A stretch of DNA of 64,000 nucleotides. Origin: an uncultured Verrucomicrobiota bacterium (GTDB lineage Bacteria; Verrucomicrobiota; Verrucomicrobiia; Verrucomicrobiales; DEV007). Shown here piece by piece: positions 9,147 to 17,719 of the stretch. The translations under genes were made by a program, and so were the position numbers. Below the pieces are notes generated by a model that was not told the origin of the DNA, made no database searches, and worked only from the letters and a program-made list of their open reading frames with translations. Numbering within the stretch: position 1 is the stretch's first letter; each line of letters starts with the position of its first letter. The DNA is taken from contig CACIUL010000001.1 of NCBI GenBank assembly GCA_902589825.1, forward strand, positions 1-64,000. Direction: 5' to 3'.

Positions 9147-10568
9147 TTACTTTTGAAACTTATCGAACCAGTCCTGCACCTTCAATCCCGGGTGCTGATC
9201 TGCCGGGATCATCTTGATCAACTTTTTCTTGATCTTTGCGTGTGCCTGTTTGTTTGCCAAGTTCGTCCATTCGTCCGGATCAACCCGGTGATCATAGAGT
9301 TCCTCGCTACCGTCCTCGTAACGGATGTATCGCCAGTGCTCGGTGCGGATTGAGGTGTTGCCTTCCCCATAGGATGAAATGGCAGGCGGGCGTGGTTTGG
9401 ATGGATCCTTTAGCTGGGGCTTGATGGACTTGCCGTCAAGCCAACCGGGAACCTCAAGACCGGCGAGATCCACCAGTGAAGGATACACATCGATCAGGCT
9501 GGCGGGTTGGGTGCAGGTGGAACCGGGCTTTACCCCCGGACCGCGGACGATAAAGGGGATGTGGGTGGTTTGCTCCCAGATCGCACCCTTGCACCAGTGC
9601 TTCTTCTCGCCGAGGTGCCAGCCGTGGTCGCTTACCAGCATGATGATGGTTTCACGGCCGCGGGGATTTTTCTTCAGGCTATCGATAAAGCGACCAATCT
9701 GTTGATCGACAAACGCGATTGATGCCTGATAAGCACGGATGGTGGCGTCCCATTCCTTTTTTTCGACAATGTATTCGTGATCGCTCAGGCCGCCATGCAT
9801 GGGCTTGTGGGCATGGCTGCGCGCCAGTTTACGGGCGAAATTCGGCATGTCTGCCCAGTCGTCTTTGCCTTCCGGTTCGGCTGTACGGCGGATTGATTTG
9901 AGAGGGAATGAATCAAACCAGGGTTTTGGCACCTGAAGGGGGCGGTGTGGTCGGTAGAATCCGACCGACATGAAGAGAGGCTTTTCAGTGACCTTGGTCC
10001 ACTGTTCGATCGCCCAGCTGGCGACCTTGTAATCACCCATTTCTTTATCAGGGACATCGAGCGGATAGCCATCGTTGGGTGCACGCATGGCATGGAACTT
10101 GTCTTTGCCTTTTGGAGGTCTGGGATCTTTTGGCCGGGCGAAAAGCGAATCGCCGATCTTGCCGGGATGACCGTGGAAGACCTTGCCGCCGCTGGTAACA
10201 CGGTAACCGTTTTCCATAAAGAACTGCTGGATGGTTGGTGTTTTTATTTTGGTTTCCTTTGGGCTCTTGGCGTTGAAGTAGGTGCCGGTTTTGAAGGGAT
10301 AGATCCCATGCAGCAGGCTGGTTCTCGATGGGCGACATTGCGGGGAATTGCAGTATGCCTGGGAGAAGAGCATTCCGTTTCGGGCAAGGGCATCGATGTT
10401 TGGGGATTTGGCATCCGGATGTCCGCCGAGACAACCAACCCAGTCATTGAGATCATCAACGATTATGAAGACAATATCCGGAGACCTGTCCTTAGCACGA
10501 ACTATGCATGTAAGGCTTGCTATAACCGTAACTGAGAGGAGGAAACAGGTGATCAATTGGCGCTTCAT
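9147..10568 (-). CDS. Secreted sulfatase, iduronate-2-sulfatase-like subgroup (operon head)
   Basis: A 473-residue exported sulfatase and the first gene of the minus-strand operon. It has a signal peptide (about 1-25), VDDLNDW at about 37-43, the canonical formylglycine motif C78-R-P-S-R82, and SDHGWHLGEKKHW downstream. Its layout matches the next gene nearly domain for domain, so the pair are paralogues, but this one keeps Pro in the active-site motif. About 34 nt separate its start from the stop codon of a decayed DUF1585 fragment, so any promoter lies within or upstream of that remnant. Substrate is unknown; the subgroup includes uronic-acid 2-O-sulfatases. Confidence 0.92.
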   Translation of the reverse strand: MKRQLITCFLLSVTVIASLTCIVRAKDRSPDIVFIIVDDLNDWVGCLGGHPDAKSPNIDALARNGMLFSQAYCNSPQCRPSRTSLLHGIYPFKTGTYFNAKSPKETKIKTPTIQQFFMENGYRVTSGGKVFHGHPGKIGDSLFARPKDPRPPKGKDKFHAMRAPNDGYPLDVPDKEMGDYKVASWAIEQWTKVTEKPLFMSVGFYRPHRPLQVPKPWFDSFPLKSIRRTAEPEGKDDWADMPNFARKLARSHAHKPMHGGLSDHEYIVEKKEWDATIRAYQASIAFVDQQIGRFIDSLKKNPRGRETIIMLVSDHGWHLGEKKHWCKGAIWEQTTHIPFIVRGPGVKPGSTCTQPASLIDVYPSLVDLAGLEVPGWLDGKSIKPQLKDPSKPRPPAISSYGEGNTSIRTEHWRYIRYEDGSEELYDHRVDPDEWTNLANKQAHAKIKKKLIKMIPADQHPGLKVQDWFDKFQK

Positions 10569-10602
10569 TTTTTCCGGATAGGATTCCTTAAGTCTATAGA
10601 CA

Positions 10603-10860
10603 CTACTTCTGCCGAAATGCTTCGGAAAGCACTAAAGTCTGCACGAATTCACTGACGTTGTATTGTTTGGCTTTGGCAGCGTGGAGGATCTCCTGAGCCA
10701 GATTCTTATCCTTGAAACCAAAGGGTTGGCTAAGAGCGTGCAATCAGGACCTCATTGAATCAGCGGGCGAAGTCGATATAGCGCATAGGCCAATACGGTC
10801 ACGCAGCTCGAAGTAGTCGGCGAATTCGGGGTCTTTATGGAAGGCGCCAAGGGTATCGAT
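10603..10860 (-). pseudogene. Decayed C-terminus of a DUF1592-type gene (DUF1585 domain)
   Basis: The 398-nt gap 10569-10966 holds the remains of a minus-strand gene. Read backwards from 10860 it encodes FHKDPEFADYFELRDRI. A frame change near 10785-10792 leads to YIDFAR, an in-frame TGA and FNEVLIA. Another frame change near 10740 leads to HALSQPFGFKDKNLAQEIL and on to SEFVQTLVLSEAFRQK and a stop at 10603-10605. This is the typical end of DUF1585, the last domain of DUF1592-type cytochrome proteins. At least two frameshifts, one internal stop and no N-terminal part make it non-functional. The rest of the gap (10861-10966) is the upstream region of the plus-strand DUF1552 gene, with nothing else I can identify. 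Confidence 0.8.
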
Positions 10861-10966
10861 CTCTCAGGCTGGTCCCAAAAAACTATAGACCTGCTATTTC
10901 ACGTATGTTTGAGTATAGTCTGAAGACGAATTGCGTTATATAGCAACACCTTAGAAGCCTAATCTC

Positions 10967-12229
10967 ATGAGATCCGCAATGACCCGAAGAAACTTCCTGC
11001 GTACAGGGGGAGTGGCGATCGCCCTCCCGATTATGGAATCACTTGCTCCACGCGCCCATGCGGCTGGTGGCAAAAGGGCGGTCAAGCGCATGGTTTGCCT
11101 ATCGAATAACTACGGGGTCTACCAGAAGGCATTTTTCCCCACCGCTGGCGGGCGCGATTACGAGTTGTCTCCGACGCTGCAGCCGCTGGCAAAGCATCGC
11201 AAGGATTTCTCCGTGTTCTCCAACCTTGATCACGGCCTGACCGGTGGACATGCCTGTGTACCAACATTTCTAAACGGCATCCGCCCGGATATGTCTTCGA
11301 GCTTTCCCGAGGGGAATATCAGCATGGACCAGAAAGCAGCAGAGTTTGTCGGTGCGGCGACCCGCTATCCCTCGATGACACTCAAGGTCAAGGAAAACAA
11401 CCAGACCAGCTTTACCCGTACGGGCGTGCAGGTGCCCTCGATCGATGTCACAAGCATGTACCGTAAGCTCTTCCTTGAGGACTCTGTCGAGGCCAGAAAA
11501 CAGGAGCGGTTGCGGTTGAAGCGCCACGGCAGCATCCTCGACTCGGTCCTTGATAAGGCTAGGGCGGTAAACCGTGAGCTCGGAAAGCAGGACCAGCAGA
11601 AGTTTTCCGAGTATCTCGACTCCGTGCGCAGCCTGGAAAAGAAGATTGATTTGCAGCATCCATGGCTTGATCGCCCGAAGCCGAAAACCGATATGGAAGA
11701 GCCGCGCCCTCAGCCGCAAACCGCGGATGAAATGAAGATCATGATGGAGTTAATGGCCCTGGCTATTGAAACCGATTCCACCCGCATCATGACGCTTTCC
11801 ACCGGGTTTGCCAATGGCGACTTTGGCCTGCAAGGCGGCTATCATGGTTTTTCCCATCATGGAGAGCGACCGGATCATACCGATGCATTGAAGAAGATTG
11901 AGCACAACCAGATTGCACAGATGGCCTACCTCATTGACCTTTTGAAGGACAAGGAAGATCCGGTCAACGGAGGAACGCTTTTCGACCACACCATGATCCT
12001 GTTTGGCTGTGGCATGGCGACCGGAACCCATTCGTGCAAGAACATGCCGCTTGTCCTCGCCGGTGGCGGGTTCAAGCTGGGCGAGCATGCCGTGTTACCG
12101 GAGGGCAAATTTGAGCGGGTAAAAGCGTGCAACCTGTTATTGTCCATGCTGCAGAATTTTGGCCTGGAGGTTGACCGGTTCGGGACGAGTACGGGAACGT
12201 TGACCGGACTGGAGTGGAAATCCGCCTAG
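10967..12229 (+). CDS. DUF1552 family protein, Tat-exported (pair A)
   Basis: This 420-residue protein begins with a twin-arginine signal (TRRNFLRTGG at 6-15); the ATG at 10979 is an equally good start. The family motif HxxSHH is intact at H293-G-F-S-H-H298, and DSTR is present at 270-273, as in most members of this family (Pfam DUF1552/HXXSHH). The function is unknown; Tat export suggests folding or cofactor loading in the cytoplasm. It sits 37 nt upstream of a DUF1592 cytochrome gene and is surely co-expressed with it. Of the four DUF1552 genes here, this and the one at 17720-18946 have the canonical motif. Confidence 0.88.
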   Translation: MRSAMTRRNFLRTGGVAIALPIMESLAPRAHAAGGKRAVKRMVCLSNNYGVYQKAFFPTAGGRDYELSPTLQPLAKHRKDFSVFSNLDHGLTGGHACVPTFLNGIRPDMSSSFPEGNISMDQKAAEFVGAATRYPSMTLKVKENNQTSFTRTGVQVPSIDVTSMYRKLFLEDSVEARKQERLRLKRHGSILDSVLDKARAVNRELGKQDQQKFSEYLDSVRSLEKKIDLQHPWLDRPKPKTDMEEPRPQPQTADEMKIMMELMALAIETDSTRIMTLSTGFANGDFGLQGGYHGFSHHGERPDHTDALKKIEHNQIAQMAYLIDLLKDKEDPVNGGTLFDHTMILFGCGMATGTHSCKNMPLVLAGGGFKLGEHAVLPEGKFERVKACNLLLSMLQNFGLEVDRFGTSTGTLTGLEWKSA

Positions 12230-12254
12230 GGATCCCGGGTAAAGATACCAATCA

Positions 12255-12264
12255 GAGGAGGGAA
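12255..12264 (+). promoter_or_regulatory. Strong Shine-Dalgarno fixing a GTG start
   Basis: A GAGGAGGGAA run lies just ahead of GTG at 12267, with no ATG near. It supports the GTG start and gives the DUF1592 protein a complete signal peptide. Confidence 0.75.
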
Positions 12265-12266
12265 TT

Positions 12267-14816
12267 GTGATAAAACAAATCTTCTGGATCTCGATCCTAT
12301 GTGGCTTTGCGCCCTGGTGTAGAGCCGACCCAGCGCTCGAGGCACATAGGCCCTTTCTTAAGACGCACTGCATCGAGTGCCACGGGCCGAAGAAACAAAA
12401 AGGGGATTTCCGATTCGATCAACTCGGGACCGATCTTTCCAATCTGGAGACACTCGAAGCCTGGCAGGGGATTCTTGACCAACTCAACCTCGGCGAGATG
12501 CCACCGAAGAAGCAGCCGCAACCGCCCTTTGCGGAAACCGCCAAGGTGATCAAGAGCCTGACACCTGTCTTGCAGAATGCTTACGCTAAGCGCAAGAGCA
12601 CCGGAGGTCAGGCAGTCATCCGGCGGCTGAATAAATTTGAGCTGCGCAACACGCTCAGGGACCTGTTCTACATCAAGCACCCTGATTTTGACCCTACTGT
12701 GGTATCCGGGCTTTACGACTTTAACGGCAACGGTATCACTGCTCACAAGACGATCGAGCCAACGCGTAGTTTTCAGGACGATGAGGAAGCAGAGGGGTTC
12801 GATAACATCGGGCAGGAACTGGTGATGTCCGACTTCCTGCTCAAGATGCTGATTGGCGCAGGCGAAGAAGTGATTGAAATGGCCACGCAGGACGAAGCAC
12901 AAAAGCCTTTCGAGACAGAGACTTTTACCGCACCTATTTGCACCAAGACTCTGGCCGGCGGCAGCCTCGGAAAATATCAGCGCGACAAGGCCGAGCCTTA
13001 TGACGAGGTGTTTCAGCGCTGGGATCGCTACAACCGCATTGGACCGGACAAGTATGTCGGTGGCATGCGCAGGCCGGCCAACTACAGGATCACGGTTGAG
13101 GTCTCCGCCCATAACCCGAAGCAGGGTGAGTGGGGAAACTGGACGGTGCGTGAAGGGGGGCTTATTCACCAGGGGCGTCAAAGCCCCGAAGAGCCGTTTG
13201 AGATCGGTCTTTACCTTCAGCGTTTTGAGCACTCGCGCGGACCACGGCACCACCGCATCAAGCGTTGGACAGTGCCGGGAGATGGCAGGAAGCGGACATT
13301 TTCTTTCGAGACATGGATCGACAATCCATGGAGCACGTGGATTGGCTGGGAGAACGGCCCATGGTTCCGGCACAACGCCTGGCACATCCTGCTTGAGCAG
13401 TGGTATCCCAAGGAATACGAGAAGATCGACCGCAAACAGAAAGACTTCAAGAAGCAGGTTGCCGAAGTGCTCTTCAAGAAGGGCTATCACGGCCCGACAC
13501 TTCGCGTGCACAGCTACCGTGTCGAAGCATTGCCTGGGGAGTGGCCGCCAAAAAGCCATACCGCCCTTTACGGTACGGGACCGATCGAGGAGACGGACTT
13601 GCAAAAGCTCTTCCATGCTTTCGCAGAGCGGGCCTACCGGCGACCAGTCGCACCCGATGAAGTGGAGAGCTTTGTCGATCTGGCCCAACAGCTGGTCTCG
13701 GATGGCAATTCAAGGCAGGAAGCGATGAAGGCCGCTTATGTTGCGATCCTCTGTTCGCCCGACTTTATCTACCTGCGGCAGAGGCCCGGCAAGCTCAACG
13801 ACTTCGCGCTCGCTTCGCGCCTGAGTTACTTTCTATGGTCGTCGATGCCCGATGAAGCACTGATGAAGCTGGCCCGGGAAGGTAAATTATCGGATGGCGA
13901 TGAGTTGAGGCGCCAGACCGAGAGGATGTTGAAAGACCCGAAAGCTGCCGCGTTTACCCGCCATTTTCCGGAGCGTTGGCTCAAGCTTTACGAGCTGGGC
14001 CGCATGGAACCGGATAAGAGAGGTCCATTTGGGCATTACTTTCGCGTAAAAGACTACCTTGTGCCGCAGGTCGACGCGTTCTTTCGTGATGTTCTAAACA
14101 ATAATGGGCCGATTCGCCACTTTATCGATTCGGATTACACTTTCATGAACCAGCTGCTCGGCGAGCTGATCTACAAGCAGAAGGTGATTGGTGAGACTTT
14201 CCGGAAAGTAAAGCTGGAGGACGGGCGACGTGGCGGATTGCTGACCATGCCCGCGGTAATGACCGTAACAGCCAACGGGGTGGACACCTCTCCAATCGTG
14301 CGCGGCGTGTATGTGCTCGAGAATATTCTTGGTACCCCTCCACCTGCACCCCCGCCCGATGTGGAACCACTGTCCCCCGATCTGCGCGGGGTGAAAACCC
14401 TCAAGGAGCAACTGGCGGTCCATCGCAATCAGGAGGCCTGCATGAGTTGTCACGAAAAAATTGACCCCATGGGCTACGCGCTGGAGAGCTTTGACCCCAT
14501 CGGTCGCTGGCGTGATCATTACCCGAAGGTGGACAAAAAAGCCAAGCAGGCACCGCCGATCGACACCGCCGCGGTGCTGGCCAATGGGCGTGAAGTCAAG
14601 GATCTCGTGGAATTTAAGGCAATGTTGCTCGAGCGTGAATCACAGGTAGCGCATTGCCTGACTGAAAAGATGCTCATTTACGCCACCGGCCGCCTGCTTG
14701 AGGCCGGCGATCGCGGTGAAATTGACCGGATCACAGCTGAATTGCAGAAAGGCGGCAACCGCCTGCGCGATCTGGTTCACTTGATTGTCGAAAGCAGGAT
14801 TTTCCTGAACAAGTGA
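12267..14816 (+). CDS. DUF1592-type planctomycete-cytochrome protein (pair A)
   Basis: An 849-residue exported protein (signal peptide about 1-20) with the order PSCyt1-like haem site, DUF1587, a beta-rich central part, DUF1595/DUF1592, DUF1588 and DUF1585. The first haem c motif is C35-I-E-C-H39, followed by GPKKQKGDF. The second is CMSCH in the DUF1588 part, followed by KIDPMGYALE. The family is abundant in Planctomycetes and Verrucomicrobia and has no proven reaction; two haem sites suggest electron transfer or oxidation in the periplasm. The central section (about 230-450) resembles a carbohydrate-binding beta sandwich. The partner is the DUF1552 gene just upstream. The start is GTG. Confidence 0.9.
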   Translation: MIKQIFWISILCGFAPWCRADPALEAHRPFLKTHCIECHGPKKQKGDFRFDQLGTDLSNLETLEAWQGILDQLNLGEMPPKKQPQPPFAETAKVIKSLTPVLQNAYAKRKSTGGQAVIRRLNKFELRNTLRDLFYIKHPDFDPTVVSGLYDFNGNGITAHKTIEPTRSFQDDEEAEGFDNIGQELVMSDFLLKMLIGAGEEVIEMATQDEAQKPFETETFTAPICTKTLAGGSLGKYQRDKAEPYDEVFQRWDRYNRIGPDKYVGGMRRPANYRITVEVSAHNPKQGEWGNWTVREGGLIHQGRQSPEEPFEIGLYLQRFEHSRGPRHHRIKRWTVPGDGRKRTFSFETWIDNPWSTWIGWENGPWFRHNAWHILLEQWYPKEYEKIDRKQKDFKKQVAEVLFKKGYHGPTLRVHSYRVEALPGEWPPKSHTALYGTGPIEETDLQKLFHAFAERAYRRPVAPDEVESFVDLAQQLVSDGNSRQEAMKAAYVAILCSPDFIYLRQRPGKLNDFALASRLSYFLWSSMPDEALMKLAREGKLSDGDELRRQTERMLKDPKAAAFTRHFPERWLKLYELGRMEPDKRGPFGHYFRVKDYLVPQVDAFFRDVLNNNGPIRHFIDSDYTFMNQLLGELIYKQKVIGETFRKVKLEDGRRGGLLTMPAVMTVTANGVDTSPIVRGVYVLENILGTPPPAPPPDVEPLSPDLRGVKTLKEQLAVHRNQEACMSCHEKIDPMGYALESFDPIGRWRDHYPKVDKKAKQAPPIDTAAVLANGREVKDLVEFKAMLLERESQVAHCLTEKMLIYATGRLLEAGDRGEIDRITAELQKGGNRLRDLVHLIVESRIFLNK

Positions 14817-14903
14817 AACTGCGGTCTTGCTGATTCTGGTTTAGCCAAAACGATCCGCTGGATTGACGGTTTCCCGACACACATTTTTTTGCAGAGAAGT
14901 AAA

Positions 14904-14934
14904 TTGCCGGAAAGAAATCGACTACCTTTACAAT
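14904..14934 (+). promoter_or_regulatory. Possible sigma70-like promoter
   Basis: TTGCCG at 14904-14909 and TACAAT at 14929-14934 are separated by 19 nt and end 30 nt before the ATG at 14965. The spacer is longer than ideal, so this is a weak call. Confidence 0.25.
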
Positions 14935-14964
14935 GCAAAAGTATTATGGCTTTCTAAGCGGTGC

Positions 14965-17703
14965 ATGTATGGGCTGATTACACGTTGTTTATGGGCATTG
15001 CTGCCAACTATTACACCCCTGTTTGCTGAGCAAATTCCCAATGCCGATTTTGAATCCGGCACACTGGAAGGGTGGACCGTTGGTGGGCGCAAGGATGCTC
15101 AAGGGAAGGTGATTTCGTCAGCCCCGATTTTCGAACGACTTGGCCAATCTCGACAATTTCGCGATGGCGGCGGCTGGAAAACGCATCCTCTTGCCCCCTT
15201 GCTGGACCGTTCAAATAACAAGTATATGCTGCAGATCAGCAGTGATGGTTACCTGAACGCAACCACGGAAAGCACGGTCTCGATTGAAGCAGATAAGCAA
15301 TACACGGTCTCGCTCATCGTGCAGAGTGGCAATGGCGGAGAGGCTCTCTACTATCTCGATGTTTATGCGATCGACAAGGATCGGCGATTGCCCTTGGGTA
15401 CGGCGCAGTATACGGCCCGCAGCGAAGAACTTTTTGAACAAACCCTTACCTTCTCGGTTGGGGATAATCACCCTCATGTTGGAAAACGAATCGGTTTTAC
15501 CGCACGTTATAGGGGCAGGAACGTCCTGGATAATGCGGCCATTCAAATTTCACCAATTCGTCGAAACGGAGTGGAGGCGATTGCGCATAATTTACCGCTT
15601 GTGAAGACATTGGATGCGGAGGGAAAGCATCGTTTTAATATCCGGGGCTATGACGATTTTCGTTACCTCAAGCCAGTAGCTGAGGCGGGTTCACTTGAAA
15701 ACAGCGGCGCGCCTTTCCTGTCACTGGCTCAATTTATTCCGCGGGACAATGTCGGTTATACGCTGTACGACATCGATGGGCTAACCCTTGCCGATGGGGA
15801 GGCTGCTGCCCTGACACTCCGTGTTATCGATCCGAGGGCGCATGCAGGGTTTGCCATGGATGGACAGTTGTTTGTTCTCGGGCGTCATGGCAATCGCAAC
15901 AAAAAGCGGGATGACGGGAGCGGCATGAATCCCTTTCGTACCCCTGATTACATGATGTATATCGCCAAGGTTGCCCGGCAGCTTGGACCCGAGACGATCA
16001 TCATCACGCGCACCGGTGAATGCATCGAGTGGTTTGCTTGCGGGCGTAAGGGAAGCTACACCATTAAAGGTTTAAGAAAATCTCCGCAGCTAAGCCTTTT
16101 TGCCCGTGGGAAATCGGTGATGAGCCAGTTCCGCAAAGGGATTCTAAAAAAAGCAGAGTTTGCCAGGCTCCGTTCTTTTATTGCGGCTCCACGCCACCCG
16201 CATGGTCGTCCGAATACACCAGGATTTCCCGGCACGCGAACCAAGGATTCAAAAGTGCTGGCTAATATCTTGTCCGCCGACCTGAATCAACCCTTGTCGC
16301 CAGAGGAGAAAGCGGCATTGGCGGACTATGTAGCCGGCTACAATGCTCATGGGTTCGGTACTGGCGCGGACCCCATTTTTTCCCTTCCGGAGTGGGCCAT
16401 TCCCGCTAGGATTTTCCTGATTACCCGTCGTCAAGATGTCCTCGACCACCTGCTGCGCATTGCCGATCCGGCCATTCTTCTGCGCAACGGCTTTGAGTTT
16501 AACGGCACCAAGTATGGTGTTCGATTCGGCGGTTCATATCAGCGTTACTTGAACCTTCATGACTTCTGTGTCTTCCCCGAGGGTGGGTTCCGATCAGAGG
16601 CGGACCTGAATGGCAAATATTTCAATGATCGGCATGAGTATGTTCGAAATGAGATTTCTCATACCAGCGATCCAGCCAATGCACGCATGATCACGCCGTC
16701 TCTGGCGGCTTTTTGCATTTCACTACATCCTGAAATTTGGGATCAAATTGTTCCTGACGGTGATCCGTGCAGGCTCGGGGTGACGTACCGTCAGCGGGCT
16801 GAACGCTATATTCGTGAGCTGGCACTCAACTACACTGACTACAAGAATCACAAGCTGTTCAACTTTCAGACCGAATTCATCTGGGAGAATTACACTGCTT
16901 TTCACAAGGATAACGATCTTTACCTGCAGAAACGAGAAGCCTGGGAGAAGGCGCGGCGTGCGGTTGAGGATGAGGATGCCATGAAGGATTTCTTGAAAGA
17001 AAATCCCGAGCCTACGCCGAGAGAGCGGCGCGCGGGTATCAATCGCTTTGTTGCAGCGACTTCTTGCGCTGGATTTGCGGCACAGGCAGCTGAAACTTTT
17101 GGAGATGCAGATTCAGCCCGGGCAATTGACGCGTGTGCCGAGAAGATTCTCAAGAGTTGGTTTAATACATTTCAGTTTTATGCGCCTGGCCATGATGGGC
17201 AATATTTAGATGAGCCGGAGAAATGGTACCGTGCCTGGGGATACCAACCTAACTGTGTGAACCCAGCGGCGCGGGATTATGATACGGATACGCCACGCGG
17301 TAAAGGTCAGGTTCGTGGTGAAGACCGCGCTCACATGAATTTCACGATGAAGTCATTCTATATGCATTACGAGTCCCGGCGGTATGCACACATCATGACT
17401 TCTGAACGGATGGGTGATCTGGCGCGTACTTTCAACGAGATGGTTCTGCCTAAATACAACCAATGGCGCCCGCTTCCCCGGGCTTCCAAACATCCGAATG
17501 TCGACCCTGTTGAAGGAATCGGAGGGGTTCGTATTCACCCGTTGCTGATGTTTACCGAGTTCAATATGGAACTGAAAAAGAAAGTGCTTCGGGCACTGGC
17601 TGAAGGGCGTTACGAGCGAGACCTCCTGATCAACCGAGTGATCCTCGCGGAGATGCGTGCCCGCCAACACGGCCAGATTCCCCGTTTTATCATCAGGCAA
17701 TAA
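14965..17703 (+). CDS. Large secreted protein of unknown function, N-terminal carbohydrate-binding-like domain
   Basis: The frame is open from 14863, but the ATG at 14965 gives a proper signal peptide (MYGLITRCLW..., cleaved near AEQ) and a 912-residue product. Residues about 24-200 (PNADFESGTLEGWTV ... VLDNAAIQIS) look like the jelly-roll module seen at the front of many secreted glycan enzymes. A further beta-rich part follows to about 400. The C-terminal half, rich in Tyr, Trp and Arg and mostly helical, recalls an (alpha/alpha)6 barrel as in polysaccharide lyases and some glycosidases. I recognise no family motif and assign no activity. It lies 148 nt after the pair A cytochrome gene on the same strand and may share its regulation or have its own promoter. 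Confidence 0.8.
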   Translation: MYGLITRCLWALLPTITPLFAEQIPNADFESGTLEGWTVGGRKDAQGKVISSAPIFERLGQSRQFRDGGGWKTHPLAPLLDRSNNKYMLQISSDGYLNATTESTVSIEADKQYTVSLIVQSGNGGEALYYLDVYAIDKDRRLPLGTAQYTARSEELFEQTLTFSVGDNHPHVGKRIGFTARYRGRNVLDNAAIQISPIRRNGVEAIAHNLPLVKTLDAEGKHRFNIRGYDDFRYLKPVAEAGSLENSGAPFLSLAQFIPRDNVGYTLYDIDGLTLADGEAAALTLRVIDPRAHAGFAMDGQLFVLGRHGNRNKKRDDGSGMNPFRTPDYMMYIAKVARQLGPETIIITRTGECIEWFACGRKGSYTIKGLRKSPQLSLFARGKSVMSQFRKGILKKAEFARLRSFIAAPRHPHGRPNTPGFPGTRTKDSKVLANILSADLNQPLSPEEKAALADYVAGYNAHGFGTGADPIFSLPEWAIPARIFLITRRQDVLDHLLRIADPAILLRNGFEFNGTKYGVRFGGSYQRYLNLHDFCVFPEGGFRSEADLNGKYFNDRHEYVRNEISHTSDPANARMITPSLAAFCISLHPEIWDQIVPDGDPCRLGVTYRQRAERYIRELALNYTDYKNHKLFNFQTEFIWENYTAFHKDNDLYLQKREAWEKARRAVEDEDAMKDFLKENPEPTPRERRAGINRFVAATSCAGFAAQAAETFGDADSARAIDACAEKILKSWFNTFQFYAPGHDGQYLDEPEKWYRAWGYQPNCVNPAARDYDTDTPRGKGQVRGEDRAHMNFTMKSFYMHYESRRYAHIMTSERMGDLARTFNEMVLPKYNQWRPLPRASKHPNVDPVEGIGGVRIHPLLMFTEFNMELKKKVLRALAEGRYERDLLINRVILAEMRARQHGQIPRFIIRQ

Positions 17704-17719
17704 AGTTGCACGCTGGTTG

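Noticed and set aside
12297..13688. 463-codon minus-strand ORF inside the pair A cytochrome gene
   Set aside because: It is antisense to a clear domain-bearing gene and shows no signal, motif or family.
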